From Brevibacterium yomogidense (GTDB lineage Bacteria; Actinomycetota; Actinomycetes; Actinomycetales; Brevibacteriaceae), in contig NZ_FWFF01000019.1 in NCBI RefSeq assembly GCF_900163715.1, positions 98,631 to 162,630 of the forward strand: DNA of 64,000 nucleotides. The letters run 5' to 3'. Positions 54,170-64,000 of this stretch are shown here, piece by piece. The translations under genes were made by a program, and so were the position numbers. The notes beneath the pieces were generated by a model, which searched no databases, was not told where the DNA came from, and saw only the letters and a list, made by a program, of their open reading frames with translations. How positions within the stretch are numbered: position 1 is the stretch's first letter; every line of letters starts with the position of its first letter.

Positions 54170-54187
54170 TAGGGAGCGAACCCGCAC

Positions 54188-54751
54188 ATGACCCCGATGA
54201 CAGTTCTCGCGGCGGAGGGCGGACACCCGCTCATCCCAGCCGTCTATGACATCGTCTGGTCGGCGGTCTGCTTCGCGATCATCATCTTCGCCTTCTGGAA
54301 GGTCTTCCTTCCGAAGTTCCGTGCAGTCCTCGACGAGCGCTCCAGCGCCATCCAGGGCGGCATCGAGAAGGCTGAGAAGGTGCAGGCAGAGGCGGACGCC
54401 GCCCTTGCCGAGTATCAGAAGCAGCTCGCGGACGGACGCGCCGAAGCCGCCAGACTCCGGGCCGAGGCCCAGGAGGAAGGCGCGCAGATCATCGCCTCGA
54501 TGAAGCAGCAGGCGACCGACGAATCAGAGCGGATCATCACGCAGGCCAAGTCTCAGATCGAGGCGGAGCGCCAGTCCGCGATGGTCTCCCTGCGTTCCGA
54601 GGTGGGCGGTCTCGCGACCGACCTCGCCTCGCGCATCGTGGGCGAGTCACTCGCCGATGACAGCCGTTCGGCCAACGTCGTCGATCGCTTCATCGCCGAT
54701 CTCGAGGCCCAGACGCCGGCGGCCCCCGCCTCCGCTTCCAAGGAGGTCTGA
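54188..54751 (+). CDS. atpF: F0F1 ATP synthase subunit b
   Basis: The peripheral-stalk subunit, 187 residues: one N-terminal membrane helix (YDIVWSAVCFAIIIFAFWKV), then a long charged coiled-coil (residues 45-165) with the typical EKAEKVQAEADAALAEYQKQ heptads. ATG 54188 or ATG 54197 can both start it. The stop overlaps the atpH start by 1 bp. Confidence 0.96.
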   Translation: MTPMTVLAAEGGHPLIPAVYDIVWSAVCFAIIIFAFWKVFLPKFRAVLDERSSAIQGGIEKAEKVQAEADAALAEYQKQLADGRAEAARLRAEAQEEGAQIIASMKQQATDESERIITQAKSQIEAERQSAMVSLRSEVGGLATDLASRIVGESLADDSRSANVVDRFIADLEAQTPAAPASASKEV

Positions 54752-55560
54752 TGCTCCAGTCGAGCAGGATGTCCCTGCAGAAGGTACTCGCCCAGATCGA
54801 TTCCGCGGTGTCCGGCACCACGGTCGACGCAGCGATCGGAGCCGACCTCCTCAGCATCGTGACGGTGCTGTCGGAGGACGTCTCCCTGAGGAAGTCCCTC
54901 GCGGACGCCTCTCTCGATCCGCAGGCGAAGACCGGAGTCCTGGACGCCCTCTTCGGAAGCAGGGTCGACGACCGCGCACTCGCTGTTGCGCGGAGCGCCG
55001 CCGGCTTCCACTGGGCGCACACCCAGGACTTCGTGACCGCACTCGAGGTGGCGGGCGTGACTGCGCTCGCGGCCCGCGCGCAGGCGGAGACCCGCCTGGG
55101 CCGTGTCGAGGAGGAGCTCTTCCGCTTCGCACGGACGATCGAATCCGACCACGAGCTCGGTTGGGCGTTCGGTTCCGACCGCGCGCCCAGTGCCAAGCGC
55201 GCACTGGTGCAGGACCTGCTCGGCTCCGCCGCCGCAGAGGAGACAGTCCTCCTCGCGTCACAGGCGGCGGCGCATCCCCGCGGATTCCGCGTGGCTGAGA
55301 CGCTCGACAACTACGGCGAGGTGCTGGCCGCGCGTCAGCGTCGCGCAGTCGCTGAAGTCGTCGTCGCGAAGCCGCTGACTCAGCAGCAGCAGGATCGACT
55401 CACCCAGTCACTGTCCCGGTCGTACGGCAGGGAGCTCGTGCTCCATGTGGTCGTCGACCCCGACGTCGTCGGCGGTGTGCGGGTGCAGGTCGGCGACGAG
55501 GTGATGAGCGGCACGATCGCAGATCGCCTCTCGGACGTTCGCCGTCGACTCACCAGCTGA
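54751..55560 (+). CDS. atpH: F0F1 ATP synthase subunit delta
   Basis: The peripheral-stalk cap subunit binding alpha and b. The N-terminal helical domain (residues 1-105) is longer than in E. coli; KTGVLDALFGSRVDD and the C-terminal REVVVAKPLTQQQQDRL type segment (here AEVVVAKPLTQQQQDRL) and VDPDVVGGVRVQVGDEV are family signatures. 269 residues is usual for actinobacterial delta subunits, without the b-delta fusion seen in mycobacteria. ATG 54751 overlaps the atpF stop. Confidence 0.95.
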   Translation: MLQSSRMSLQKVLAQIDSAVSGTTVDAAIGADLLSIVTVLSEDVSLRKSLADASLDPQAKTGVLDALFGSRVDDRALAVARSAAGFHWAHTQDFVTALEVAGVTALAARAQAETRLGRVEEELFRFARTIESDHELGWAFGSDRAPSAKRALVQDLLGSAAAEETVLLASQAAAHPRGFRVAETLDNYGEVLAARQRRAVAEVVVAKPLTQQQQDRLTQSLSRSYGRELVLHVVVDPDVVGGVRVQVGDEVMSGTIADRLSDVRRRLTS

Positions 55561-55641
55561 TCGCGCCCCGAACGGGGCGCCACGAACAACCGCTGCGACG
55601 CGCACGCAGCCTCACGTCAAGTAAGGAAGCAGGGAAACCAG

Positions 55642-57276
55642 ATGGCGGAACTGACAATCAGCCCGGAGGAGATCCGGGCCGCTCTGGGGAAGTTCGTCGA
55701 ATCGTACTCGCCCCAGGCGGGAGAGAAGACCGAAGTCGGCACTGTCGTCACGGCAGGCGATGGCATCGCCACCGTGTCCGGTCTGCCCGGCACCATGGCC
55801 AACGAGCTGCTGCGCTTCGAAGACGGCACCCTCGGACTCGCGCAGAACCTCGATGAGCGCGAGATCGGCGCCGTCGTGCTCGGCGAGTTCTCCGGGATCG
55901 CGGAGGGCCAGCAGGTCTACGGCACCGGCGAAGTGCTCTCCGTGCCCGTGGGCGACGGATACATGGGCCGTGTCGTCAACCCGCTGGGTGAGCCCATCGA
56001 CGGGCTCGGCGACATCGAGACCGTGGGCCGTCGTGAGCTCGAGCTCCAGGCTCCGGGCGTCATGGACCGCAAGGAGGTCAAGGAGCCGCTCGAGACGGGT
56101 CTGAAGGCCATCGACGCGATGATCCCGGTGGGCCGTGGACAGCGCCAGCTGATCATCGGCGATCGCAAGACGGGCAAGACCGCCCTCGCGCTCGACACGA
56201 TCATCAACCAGAAGGCCAACTGGGAGTCCGGCGATCCGAAGAAGCAGGTCCGCTGCATCTACGTCGCCTGTGGCCAGAAGGGCTCGACCATCGCCTCGGT
56301 CCGTCGCTCCCTCGAGGAGAACGGCGCACTGGAGTACACGACGATCGTCGCGTCCCCCGCGTCCGACCCGGCCGGCTTCAAGTACCTCGCTCCCTACGCG
56401 GGCTCTGCCATCGGTCAGCACTGGATGTACGAGGGCAAGCACGTCCTCATCGTCTTCGACGACCTCTCCAAGCAGGCTGAGGCCTACCGTGCGATCTCGC
56501 TGCTGCTGCGCCGTCCGCCGGGCCGTGAGGCCTACCCGGGCGACGTCTTCTACCTGCACTCGCGTCTGCTCGAGCGCTGCGCGAAGCTGTCGGACGAACT
56601 GGGCGGCGGCTCGATGACCGGTCTTCCGATCATCGAGACGAAGGCCAACGACGTCGGTGCGTTCATCCCCACGAACGTCATCTCGATCACCGACGGTCAG
56701 ATCTTCCTGCAGTCGGATCTCTTCAACTCCAACCAGCGTCCCGCTGTCGACGTCGGCGTCTCCGTGTCCCGCGTCGGCGGCTCCGCTCAGCGCAAGCCGC
56801 TGCGCGGTGTGTCCGGCACGCTGAAGATCTCGCTGGCGCAGTACCGCTCGCTCGAGGCGTTCGCGATGTTCGCGTCCGACCTCGACCCGGCGACGCGCCG
56901 TCAGCTGGATCGCGGTGCTCGTCTGATGGAGCTCCTCAAGCAGGGCCAGTTCGAGCCGATGCCCTCCGAGCGCCAGACGGTCTCGATCTGGGCGGGTTCC
57001 GAAGGCCACCTGGACGAGGTCCCGGTCTCCGACGTGCTGCGGTTCGAGTCGGAGTTCCACTCCTACCTCGAGCGCAAGACGGACATCTTCGACCAGATCG
57101 CCGGGCTGACCGACAAGCTCTCCGGCGACCTTAAGGATGCCCTCTCCGACGCCGTCGCGGAGTTCAAGAAGGAGTTCCAGCCGTCCGGTGATGACGCTGC
57201 TGCCGGTTCGGGAGACTCTGCTGCCGCGGAGTCTGCTGACATCGAGCAGGAGCAGATCGTCAAGCAGAAGCGCTGA
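55642..57276 (+). CDS. atpA: F0F1 ATP synthase subunit alpha
   Basis: The non-catalytic nucleotide-binding subunit, 544 residues. Walker A is [15 protein letters not shown], and [24 protein letters not shown] region (here [20 protein letters not shown]) includes the catalytic-site arginine neighbourhood. The C-terminus has a 30-residue Ala/Ser/Glu/Asp-rich extension typical of actinobacteria. AAGGAAGCAGGGAAACC precedes ATG 55642. An 81-bp gap separates it from atpH. Confidence 0.97.
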   Translation: MAELTISPEEIRAALGKFVESYSPQAGEKTEVGTVVTAGDGIATVSGLPGTMANELLRFEDGTLGLAQNLDEREIGAVVLGEFSGIAEGQQVYGTGEVLSVPVGDGYMGRVVNPLGEPIDGLGDIETVGRRELELQAPGVMDRKEVKEPLETGLKAIDAMIPVGRGQRQLIIGDRKTGKTALALDTIINQKANWESGDPKKQVRCIYVACGQKGSTIASVRRSLEENGALEYTTIVASPASDPAGFKYLAPYAGSAIGQHWMYEGKHVLIVFDDLSKQAEAYRAISLLLRRPPGREAYPGDVFYLHSRLLERCAKLSDELGGGSMTGLPIIETKANDVGAFIPTNVISITDGQIFLQSDLFNSNQRPAVDVGVSVSRVGGSAQRKPLRGVSGTLKISLAQYRSLEAFAMFASDLDPATRRQLDRGARLMELLKQGQFEPMPSERQTVSIWAGSEGHLDEVPVSDVLRFESEFHSYLERKTDIFDQIAGLTDKLSGDLKDALSDAVAEFKKEFQPSGDDAAAGSGDSAAAESADIEQEQIVKQKR

Positions 57277-57316
57277 GGTCGTCCGACGTGCACGCCACGA
57301 CTGAAAGGAAGTGCTG

Positions 57317-59738
<2,422 letters not shown>

Positions 59739-59741
59739 CCG

Positions 59742-60005
59742 ATGGCCGCGCTGACAGTCGTCGTCGTCTCCGCTGACCGCGAGGTCTGGACGGGGGAGGC
59801 CACGCGCGTCGTGGCCCGCACCACCGAAGGCGAGATCGGCATCCTCGCCGGCCACGAGCCCCTGATGGGGCTTGTGGCCGGGGGAGAGGTCCGCATCCTC
59901 ACGACGGCCGGTGCCACCGTCCGCGCGCAGGCGGACGGAGGATTCCTGTCGGTGGCGAACGACAGGGTCTCCGTGGTCGCCGACGCGGCCGAGATCGTGG
60001 ACTGA
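59742..60005 (+). CDS. atpC: F0F1 ATP synthase subunit epsilon
   Basis: The 87-residue beta-sandwich subunit (LTVVVVSADREVWTGEATRV; EGEIGILAGHEPLMGLVAGG). The C-terminal inhibitory helical hairpin is nearly absent: the protein ends VVADAAEIVD. Short epsilon forms occur in actinobacteria and may not inhibit ATP hydrolysis the E. coli way. It closes the atp operon, but DUF2550 and murA follow within 25 bp, so readthrough is likely. Confidence 0.95.
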   Translation: MAALTVVVVSADREVWTGEATRVVARTTEGEIGILAGHEPLMGLVAGGEVRILTTAGATVRAQADGGFLSVANDRVSVVADAAEIVD

Positions 60006-60027
60006 CAAGTCCCCGGGAAGAAGCGAC

Positions 60028-60486
60028 GTGCTTGCATCCGTTCTGCTGATCATTCTGCTCTCGTCGGTCGGAGCGGCTGTGGTCATCGTCGTGCTCTTCA
60101 CCGTCAGGCGCCGGTCGCTCACTCGAGCGGCCGGCGCCTTCGACTGCTCTCTCGAGCCTCCGCAGAAGCCCGGGGTCTGGCGGCTCGGCGTCGCCGTTTT
60201 CGGCGTCTCCGCCCTCGACTGGTACCCGGTCTTCAGCCTGCGACCGCACCCCAGCTTCATCCTCCCGCGCTCCGATCTGGAGATCGTCGAGCGCGGCCGT
60301 CCCAGTGACGGCGAGGAGTACTCCCTGCTGCCGGACGCGCAGGTCATCGTCTGCCGCTACGATGTCCATCGCGGGTCGCCCAAGACGATCCGCCTGGCCC
60401 TGGACGCGGAGGCCCTCTCCGGCTTCTCCTCCTGGCTCGAGTCCGCGCCCCCGGGCGCCAACTACACGATGGGACGGTTCACATGA
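60028..60486 (+). CDS. DUF2550 family membrane protein
   Basis: A 152-residue protein conserved between atpC and murA in actinobacteria. It has one N-terminal membrane helix ([20 protein letters not shown]) and a soluble domain (residues 35-152) containing [20 protein letters not shown] and [14 protein letters not shown]. Topology suggests an anchored cytoplasmic domain. GTG 60028 follows GGGAAGAAG. The stop overlaps the murA start (ATGA). Function unknown. Confidence 0.88.
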   Translation: MLASVLLIILLSSVGAAVVIVVLFTVRRRSLTRAAGAFDCSLEPPQKPGVWRLGVAVFGVSALDWYPVFSLRPHPSFILPRSDLEIVERGRPSDGEEYSLLPDAQVIVCRYDVHRGSPKTIRLALDAEALSGFSSWLESAPPGANYTMGRFT

Positions 60487-61784
60487 GGCACGTCTTCGTC
60501 ATCGAGGGCCCCACGGTCCTGTCCGGCGATGTGACGGTGAGGGGCGCGAAGAACTCCGTCCTCAAGCTCATGGCGGCGACGCTGCTGGCCCCCGGCCGCT
60601 CCGTCATCTCGAACGTCCCGGCCATCGCGGATGTCCGGATCATGTGCGAACTGCTCCACCGCCTCGGGTGCGGCATCGACTACGACGCGGACGCCGGCAC
60701 TGTCGCGATCGATGTCCCGGAGGCCCCCGGCATCACCGCAGACTATGAACTCGTGAGGCTCATGCGGGCCTCCATCTCGGTGCTCGGCCCGCTGGTGGGC
60801 AGGATGCACGCCGCCGAGGTCGCGGTGCCCGGCGGCGACGCCATCGGGTCGCGCGGCCTGGACATGCACCAGCGCGGTCTGGAGCAGCTGGGCGCAGACG
60901 TGAGTCTGGAGCACGGGTACTTCGTCGCCAGCGCCCCGAACGGGCTGCGCGGTGCCGACATCGCTCTGCCGTTCCCGTCGGTGGGTGCGACGGAGAACCT
61001 CGTCATGGCCTCGGTCCTGGCACACGGCGTGACGACGATCGAGAATGTGGCGAAGGAGCCGGAGATCGTCGACATCTGCACGATGCTCGTGGAGATGGGT
61101 GCTGACATCGAGGGCATCGGCACAGCCCGCCTCGTCGTGACGGGAGTCCCGGAGCTGCGGCCGGTCGAACACCGGTGTGTGGGCGATCGCATCGTCGCGG
61201 GGACATGGGCCTTCGCCGCAGCCGCGACGGGTGGGGACGTCACCGTGCGCGGTGCGGAGCTCGCGCTCCTGCCGAACGTGGTGGACAAGCTGGTGGAAGC
61301 GGGTGCACAGGTGGACCCGGTGGCAGATGACGATCCGTCGGTCGCCGGATTCCGTGTCGTCGGTCCGGAGCGACCGCGACCCGTGAGGGTGTCGACCCTG
61401 CCGTTCCCCGGATTCCCCACGGATCTCCAGCCGTTCGTCATCGCGCTCAACGCCGTGGCCGACGGTGTGGGTCTGCTGACGGAGAACCTCTTCGAAGCGC
61501 GCTGGCGGTTCGTGAACGAGCTGTCACGGCTGGGCGCCACGGTGAGCATCGACGGCAACCATGCACTGGTGACCGGCACCGATTCGCTGTCCGGAGCCGA
61601 GGTCGAGGCGAGTGACATCCGTGCGGGTGCGGGCCTCGTCGTGGCGGGCCTGACCGCTCGCGGCAGGACGGAGGTGTCCGGTGTCGACCACATCGAGCGC
61701 GGCTACGAGCACTTCGTGGAGAAGCTGACGCGGCTCGGTGCGACCATCGAGCGCGTGGAGAAGCCGGACACCGTCATCCCGTGA
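60483..61784 (+). CDS. murA: UDP-N-acetylglucosamine 1-carboxyvinyltransferase
   Basis: It transfers enolpyruvyl from PEP to UDP-GlcNAc, the first committed peptidoglycan step. [17 protein letters not shown] (substrate lysine-asparagine motif) and [16 protein letters not shown] are clear. In the catalytic loop [18 protein letters not shown] the fosfomycin-target Cys is Asp119. The same change in mycobacterial MurA (C117D) causes natural fosfomycin resistance. 433 residues is normal. It overlaps the DUF2550 stop by 4 bp and is the end of the long co-directional block that starts with atpB. Confidence 0.96.
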   Translation: MRHVFVIEGPTVLSGDVTVRGAKNSVLKLMAATLLAPGRSVISNVPAIADVRIMCELLHRLGCGIDYDADAGTVAIDVPEAPGITADYELVRLMRASISVLGPLVGRMHAAEVAVPGGDAIGSRGLDMHQRGLEQLGADVSLEHGYFVASAPNGLRGADIALPFPSVGATENLVMASVLAHGVTTIENVAKEPEIVDICTMLVEMGADIEGIGTARLVVTGVPELRPVEHRCVGDRIVAGTWAFAAAATGGDVTVRGAELALLPNVVDKLVEAGAQVDPVADDDPSVAGFRVVGPERPRPVRVSTLPFPGFPTDLQPFVIALNAVADGVGLLTENLFEARWRFVNELSRLGATVSIDGNHALVTGTDSLSGAEVEASDIRAGAGLVVAGLTARGRTEVSGVDHIERGYEHFVEKLTRLGATIERVEKPDTVIP

Positions 61785-61825
61785 GGTGAGGTCCCGTCAG
61801 GTGCGGTGTGAGGTGCGGCCGTGTC

Positions 61826-62521
61826 TCAGAACAGCCGTGTCTCCGGGTCGTCCATTCCGCGCAGCGCATCGTAGTCGAGGACCACGCAGCGGATGCCGCG
61901 GTCCTCGGCGAGGGTGCGCGCCTGCGGCTTGATCTCCTGGGCGGCGAAGACACCGGTGACAGGAGCGAGCGTGGCGTCGCGGTTCATGAGTTCGAGGTAG
62001 CGCGTGAGCTGCTCGACGCCGTCGATGCCACCGCGCCGCTTGATCTCCACGGCGATCGACGAGCCTGCTGAGTCACGGGCCAGGATGTCGACGGGGCCGA
62101 TCGCAGTCATGTACTCACGGCGGACCGTCGTGTATCCGTCGCCGAGCGTGTCGATGTGTTCGGCGAGCAGCTCCTGCAGGTGGGCTTCGACGCCGTCCTT
62201 GACGAGACCCGGGTCGGTGCCGAGTTCCTGCTCCACCTCCGTCACGATCTCTGCGATGGAGATGACGAGCGTGTCGTCGGTCTTCTTCTGGCGCACGGTC
62301 CAGATCTCTGAGAAGCCGGCTTCGACCTGGTCTGCCGTGGGGTCTTCGACGCGCATCGAGCAGGGCGGTGACATCCAGTTGAGCGGCTTGTAGGAGCCGC
62401 CGTCGGAATGGACCAGCACACTGCCGTCGGCTTTGATCATGAGGACTCTCATGGCCAGGGGCAGATGCGCGGACAGACGTCCCGCATAGTCGACCTGGCA
62501 CTTCGCAATCACGACTCGCAC
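61826..62521 (-). CDS. nucS: Mismatch-specific endonuclease NucS/EndoMS
   Basis: NucS is the non-canonical mismatch-repair nuclease of most actinobacteria, which lack MutS/MutL. The N-terminal DNA-binding domain ([20 protein letters not shown]) and the C-terminal RecB-like nuclease with [20 protein letters not shown] (catalytic D and ExK) followed by [21 protein letters not shown] are intact. The start is uncertain: GTG 62521 gives [20 protein letters not shown] and 231 residues, matching the family, while ATG 62554 adds 11. TAGTGT lies 8 nt before the GTG, suggesting leaderless transcription. The C-terminus ends ETRLF, resembling clamp-binding tails. Confidence 0.93.
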   Translation of the reverse strand: MRVVIAKCQVDYAGRLSAHLPLAMRVLMIKADGSVLVHSDGGSYKPLNWMSPPCSMRVEDPTADQVEAGFSEIWTVRQKKTDDTLVISIAEIVTEVEQELGTDPGLVKDGVEAHLQELLAEHIDTLGDGYTTVRREYMTAIGPVDILARDSAGSSIAVEIKRRGGIDGVEQLTRYLELMNRDATLAPVTGVFAAQEIKPQARTLAEDRGIRCVVLDYDALRGMDDPETRLF

Positions 62522-62529
62522 AGGCGTCA

Positions 62530-62535
62530 ACACTA
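62530..62535 (-). promoter_or_regulatory. -10 element for a leaderless nucS transcript
   Basis: Minus-strand TAGTGT (62530-62535) lies 8 nt before GTG 62521. The divergent gene starts at 62553, so the promoter region is extremely compact. Confidence 0.45.
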
Positions 62536-62552
62536 CGTGAGACACTGGCGTC

Positions 62553-62852
62553 ATGCCACGTTCGTCCTCTTCGCGCCGCGCCAACAAATGGCAGCGTCCG
62601 GCACGCGAGTTGTCGGCCGGATTCGCGACCCGCCGTCGCATCGACGATGCGCGTGATGGTCAGTGGGTGGTGCAGGAGACCACCGGTGCTCCTTCGGGCA
62701 AGGTCTATGTGTGCCCCGGGTGTCAGCAGGACCTCGCGGCATCGACTCCGCACACCATCGCGTGGCGCGAGACTGCGGCGTATGGGCTCGGCACAGGGCC
62801 CGAGGCGCGGCGCCATTGGCACACCCACTGCTTCCGGGGTCGCCGCCGCTGA
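62553..62852 (+). CDS. Small zinc-ribbon-like protein divergent from nucS
   Basis: A 99-residue basic protein known next to nucS in actinobacteria, sometimes mislabelled ATP/GTP-binding protein. The C-terminal half carries [20 protein letters not shown] and [16 protein letters not shown]: CxxC, a His and HWHxxC make a plausible zinc site. The Arg-rich N-terminus could bind nucleic acid. ATG 62553 overlaps the alternative nucS ATG (62554) by two bases on the other strand. Function unknown; genome context suggests DNA maintenance, but that is inference. Confidence 0.75.
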   Translation: MPRSSSSRRANKWQRPARELSAGFATRRRIDDARDGQWVVQETTGAPSGKVYVCPGCQQDLAASTPHTIAWRETAAYGLGTGPEARRHWHTHCFRGRRR

Positions 62853-63244
62853 CTGCCCTCGGCTCTGATGGCGCTCGGCTCGGACTGAGTCCGACACTGA
62901 CTGCGTCCGACGCCGACTGCGTCCGACGCCGACTGCGTCCGACGCCGACCGCGTCCGACACTGACCGCGTCCAGCGGTTGCTTCCACCGGCTGTGAACGG
63001 TGAGCCGTCCTCGATTCCCTCTCATCCGCACCCGTCGGCGCCGATGATCAGACATTGATTCAGAGGGCGTGAGTGCCACTGGCCGATGAGTCATTGGTTC
63101 AGTCGCGGTGTTACTACTGTGGTTGTCCGCCGAACCACCTTCGGTAATGCAGCCGGATCGTCGGACTGCAGAGTTATGTCCGTGCCTTCGAATAGTGTGT
63201 AGAACATCAATGAAGATGGTCTGTCACTCACCGCGAACGGTGGG
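62853..63244. other. 392-bp non-coding region with a 16-bp minisatellite
   Basis: The region holds the minisatellite (62883-62977), a small hairpin CCGAA/TTCGG (63130-63144), and from about 63040 sequence of lower GC content than its surroundings. Possible -10 elements TAGTGT and TAGAAC lie near 63196-63207. No gene is supported. Confidence 0.55.
62883..62977 (+). repeat. Six tandem 16-bp units (minisatellite)
   Basis: Units start at 62883, 62899, 62915, 62931, 62947 and 62963. The three central units are identical (GACTGCGTCCGACGCC); the outer ones differ by 2-4 bases and the last is 15 bp. Confidence 0.92.
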
Positions 63245-63355
63245 ATGAAGGAGCGCACGGTGGCTGTGTCTGCCGCGTGTGTTCTGGGCGGGTTGTTCTG
63301 CTGGGTGTGTTCTGCAGGGTGGTTGAGGCTTCGAGGGGGAGGCGAGGGGCGATGA
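63245..63355 (+). CDS. Possible 36-residue hydrophobic peptide coupled to the DUF222 gene
   Basis: The frame MKERTVAVSAACVLGGLF continues with CWVCSAG and ends in GGGEGR. It has one hydrophobic stretch with three Cys. Its TGA (63353-63355) overlaps the next ATG (63352). It may be a leader peptide or chance. No ribosome-binding site is convincing. Confidence 0.3.
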   Translation: MKERTVAVSAACVLGGLFCWVCSAGWLRLRGGGEGR

Positions 63356-64000
63356 CGGAGGATCTTGCTCGTGGTCGGCTCCGTGACGAGCCCGAGGGTG
63401 GTCCCGCCCGGCTGCTGACAGTGGCTGATGTGCGCGCCGCGATCGGGCGGGTGGCCTCGGGTGAGTTCGGCGTCGCGGGCCCGTTGTCATGGTCGTTCGG
63501 TTCTCACCCGGTGGCGGAGGCTACGGCCGGTGCGCAGGAGTCTGCACGTCACCCACAGCCTGATGGAGGATCCGAGGGCACAGAGGACTCGGGCCGTGCC
63601 GAGGCGTCAGAGGGCCCCGAGGCCGCGGTCTCGTCTGTTGGTCTGCTGGGTGAGTGGTCGCACACAGCCGAGGTCGTCGGACGTCTACGCGCGGTGGAGA
63701 CCGCCCAGCTCGCGGCGTTCCTGCTGAATCGTGTGCTGAATCGGAAGGGTGGGGAGGGGGAGCTGGAGAGGTTCCTCACCGCCCCGGAACCAGGGCCCGC
63801 GGAGACCTCACCCGCTCAGTCACAGCCTCCGCAAAGCTCTTCCAAAGACCCCAGGGACCCCACCGGTGCGGTGCCCGAGCCCACGGATGAGAAGACGACC
63901 GCGGTGGGTAGTCCGGGTTCTGCTTTTGCGGCTGGTTCCTTTCAGGATCCGCGGATCTCGACGCGTGCCCGTGAGCTGCTGGCCAGTGAGGACATGATCG
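63352..64000 (+). CDS. DUF222/13E12-type HNH endonuclease signature protein, N-terminal part (cut by window end)
   Basis: The frame is open from ATG 63352 to the window end (216 codons) with GAGGCGAGGGG upstream. VGLLGEWSHTAEVVGRLRAV then ETAQLAAFLLNRVLN, and RELLASEDMI at the end resemble the start of DUF222-domain proteins, which normally end in an HNH nuclease motif not reached here. Between them is a long Pro/Ser/Glu-rich low-complexity stretch. Codon use is less G/C-biased at third positions (TTT, TCT, CTA appear) than in the genes upstream, as usual for this multicopy family. The family call is moderate. Confidence 0.5.
   Translation, partial: MTEDLARGRLRDEPEGGPARLLTVADVRAAIGRVASGEFGVAGPLSWSFGSHPVAEATAGAQESARHPQPDGGSEGTEDSGRAEASEGPEAAVSSVGLLGEWSHTAEVVGRLRAVETAQLAAFLLNRVLNRKGGEGELERFLTAPEPGPAETSPAQSQPPQSSSKDPRDPTGAVPEPTDEKTTAVGSPGSAFAAGSFQDPRISTRARELLASEDMI

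Noticed and set aside
63224..63490. Minus-strand 88-codon ORF at the DUF222 start
   Set aside because: Pro/Arg/His-rich antisense shadow without ribosome-binding site or domain.

Overview
This 64 kb window is high-GC chromosomal DNA from an actinobacterium, most probably a member of the Micrococcales. The evidence is lineage markers read directly from the sequence: a SigR/RsrA thiol-stress pair, a kgd-type E2-E1 fused oxoglutarate decarboxylase, the 24-residue ribosomal protein bL37, NucS mismatch endonuclease, UvrD2 with HRDC and tetracysteine modules, a UPF0182 membrane protein, GuaB1, and a MurA whose catalytic Cys is Asp. The genus is not certain from sequence alone.

Layout. 1-9.4 kb: the 3' end of uvrD2, a ThiF-like protein, a 500-bp spacer with DnaA-box-like sites, a DUF45 metallohydrolase, a Nudix hydrolase overlapping a DUF2342 metalloprotease-like gene, a PDZ/Lon-type protease and UPF0182. 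9.4-15.5 kb: tRNA-fMet, an autoregulated TetR-DoxX pair, tRNA-Cys, a second DoxX gene, a divergent MmpL/MarR pair and a luciferase-like oxidoreductase. 15.5-18.3 kb: a decayed-looking NHEJ locus (5'-truncated ATP-dependent ligase and a Ku with a stop at codon 5) and an Rv2578c-type radical SAM gene. 18.5-25.5 kb: yceI, then the minus-strand run doxX-aroA-rsgA-hisN-aminotransferase, divergent from sigR-rsrA, then bL37. 25.6-34.3 kb: a GDSL-like gene and kgd, divergent from guaB1, then two CNNM/CorC-type transporters behind a 33-codon leader ORF. 34.5-39 kb: an M15 peptidase, tRNA-Arg and a crotonase plus two acyl-CoA dehydrogenases. 39-61.8 kb: a long co-directional housekeeping block: argS-lysA-hom-thrC-thrB (Arg-tRNA charging, Lys/Thr biosynthesis), rho, prfA-prmC-tsaC-wecA-atpI-like, atpBEFHAGDC, DUF2550 and murA. 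61.8-64 kb: nucS, a divergent small zinc-ribbon-like protein, a minisatellite-bearing spacer and the start of a DUF222/HNH-type gene cut by the window end.

Genes work together as tight operons with many ATGA/GTGA overlaps. Several starts look leaderless (-10 hexamer 6-8 nt before the start codon: hisN, guaB1, the CorC leader ORF, argS, nucS).

The most noteworthy observations are the mutated Ku plus truncated ligase; the leaderless leader ORF whose downstream hairpin can mask the CorC ribosome-binding site; a SigR-type promoter placed so that the transcript begins just ahead of a GTG-started sigR isoform; a same-orientation DnaA-box cluster away from dnaA; an apparent CTG start of atpB; and a recurring pattern of 14-18 bp short tandem duplications at gene boundaries.
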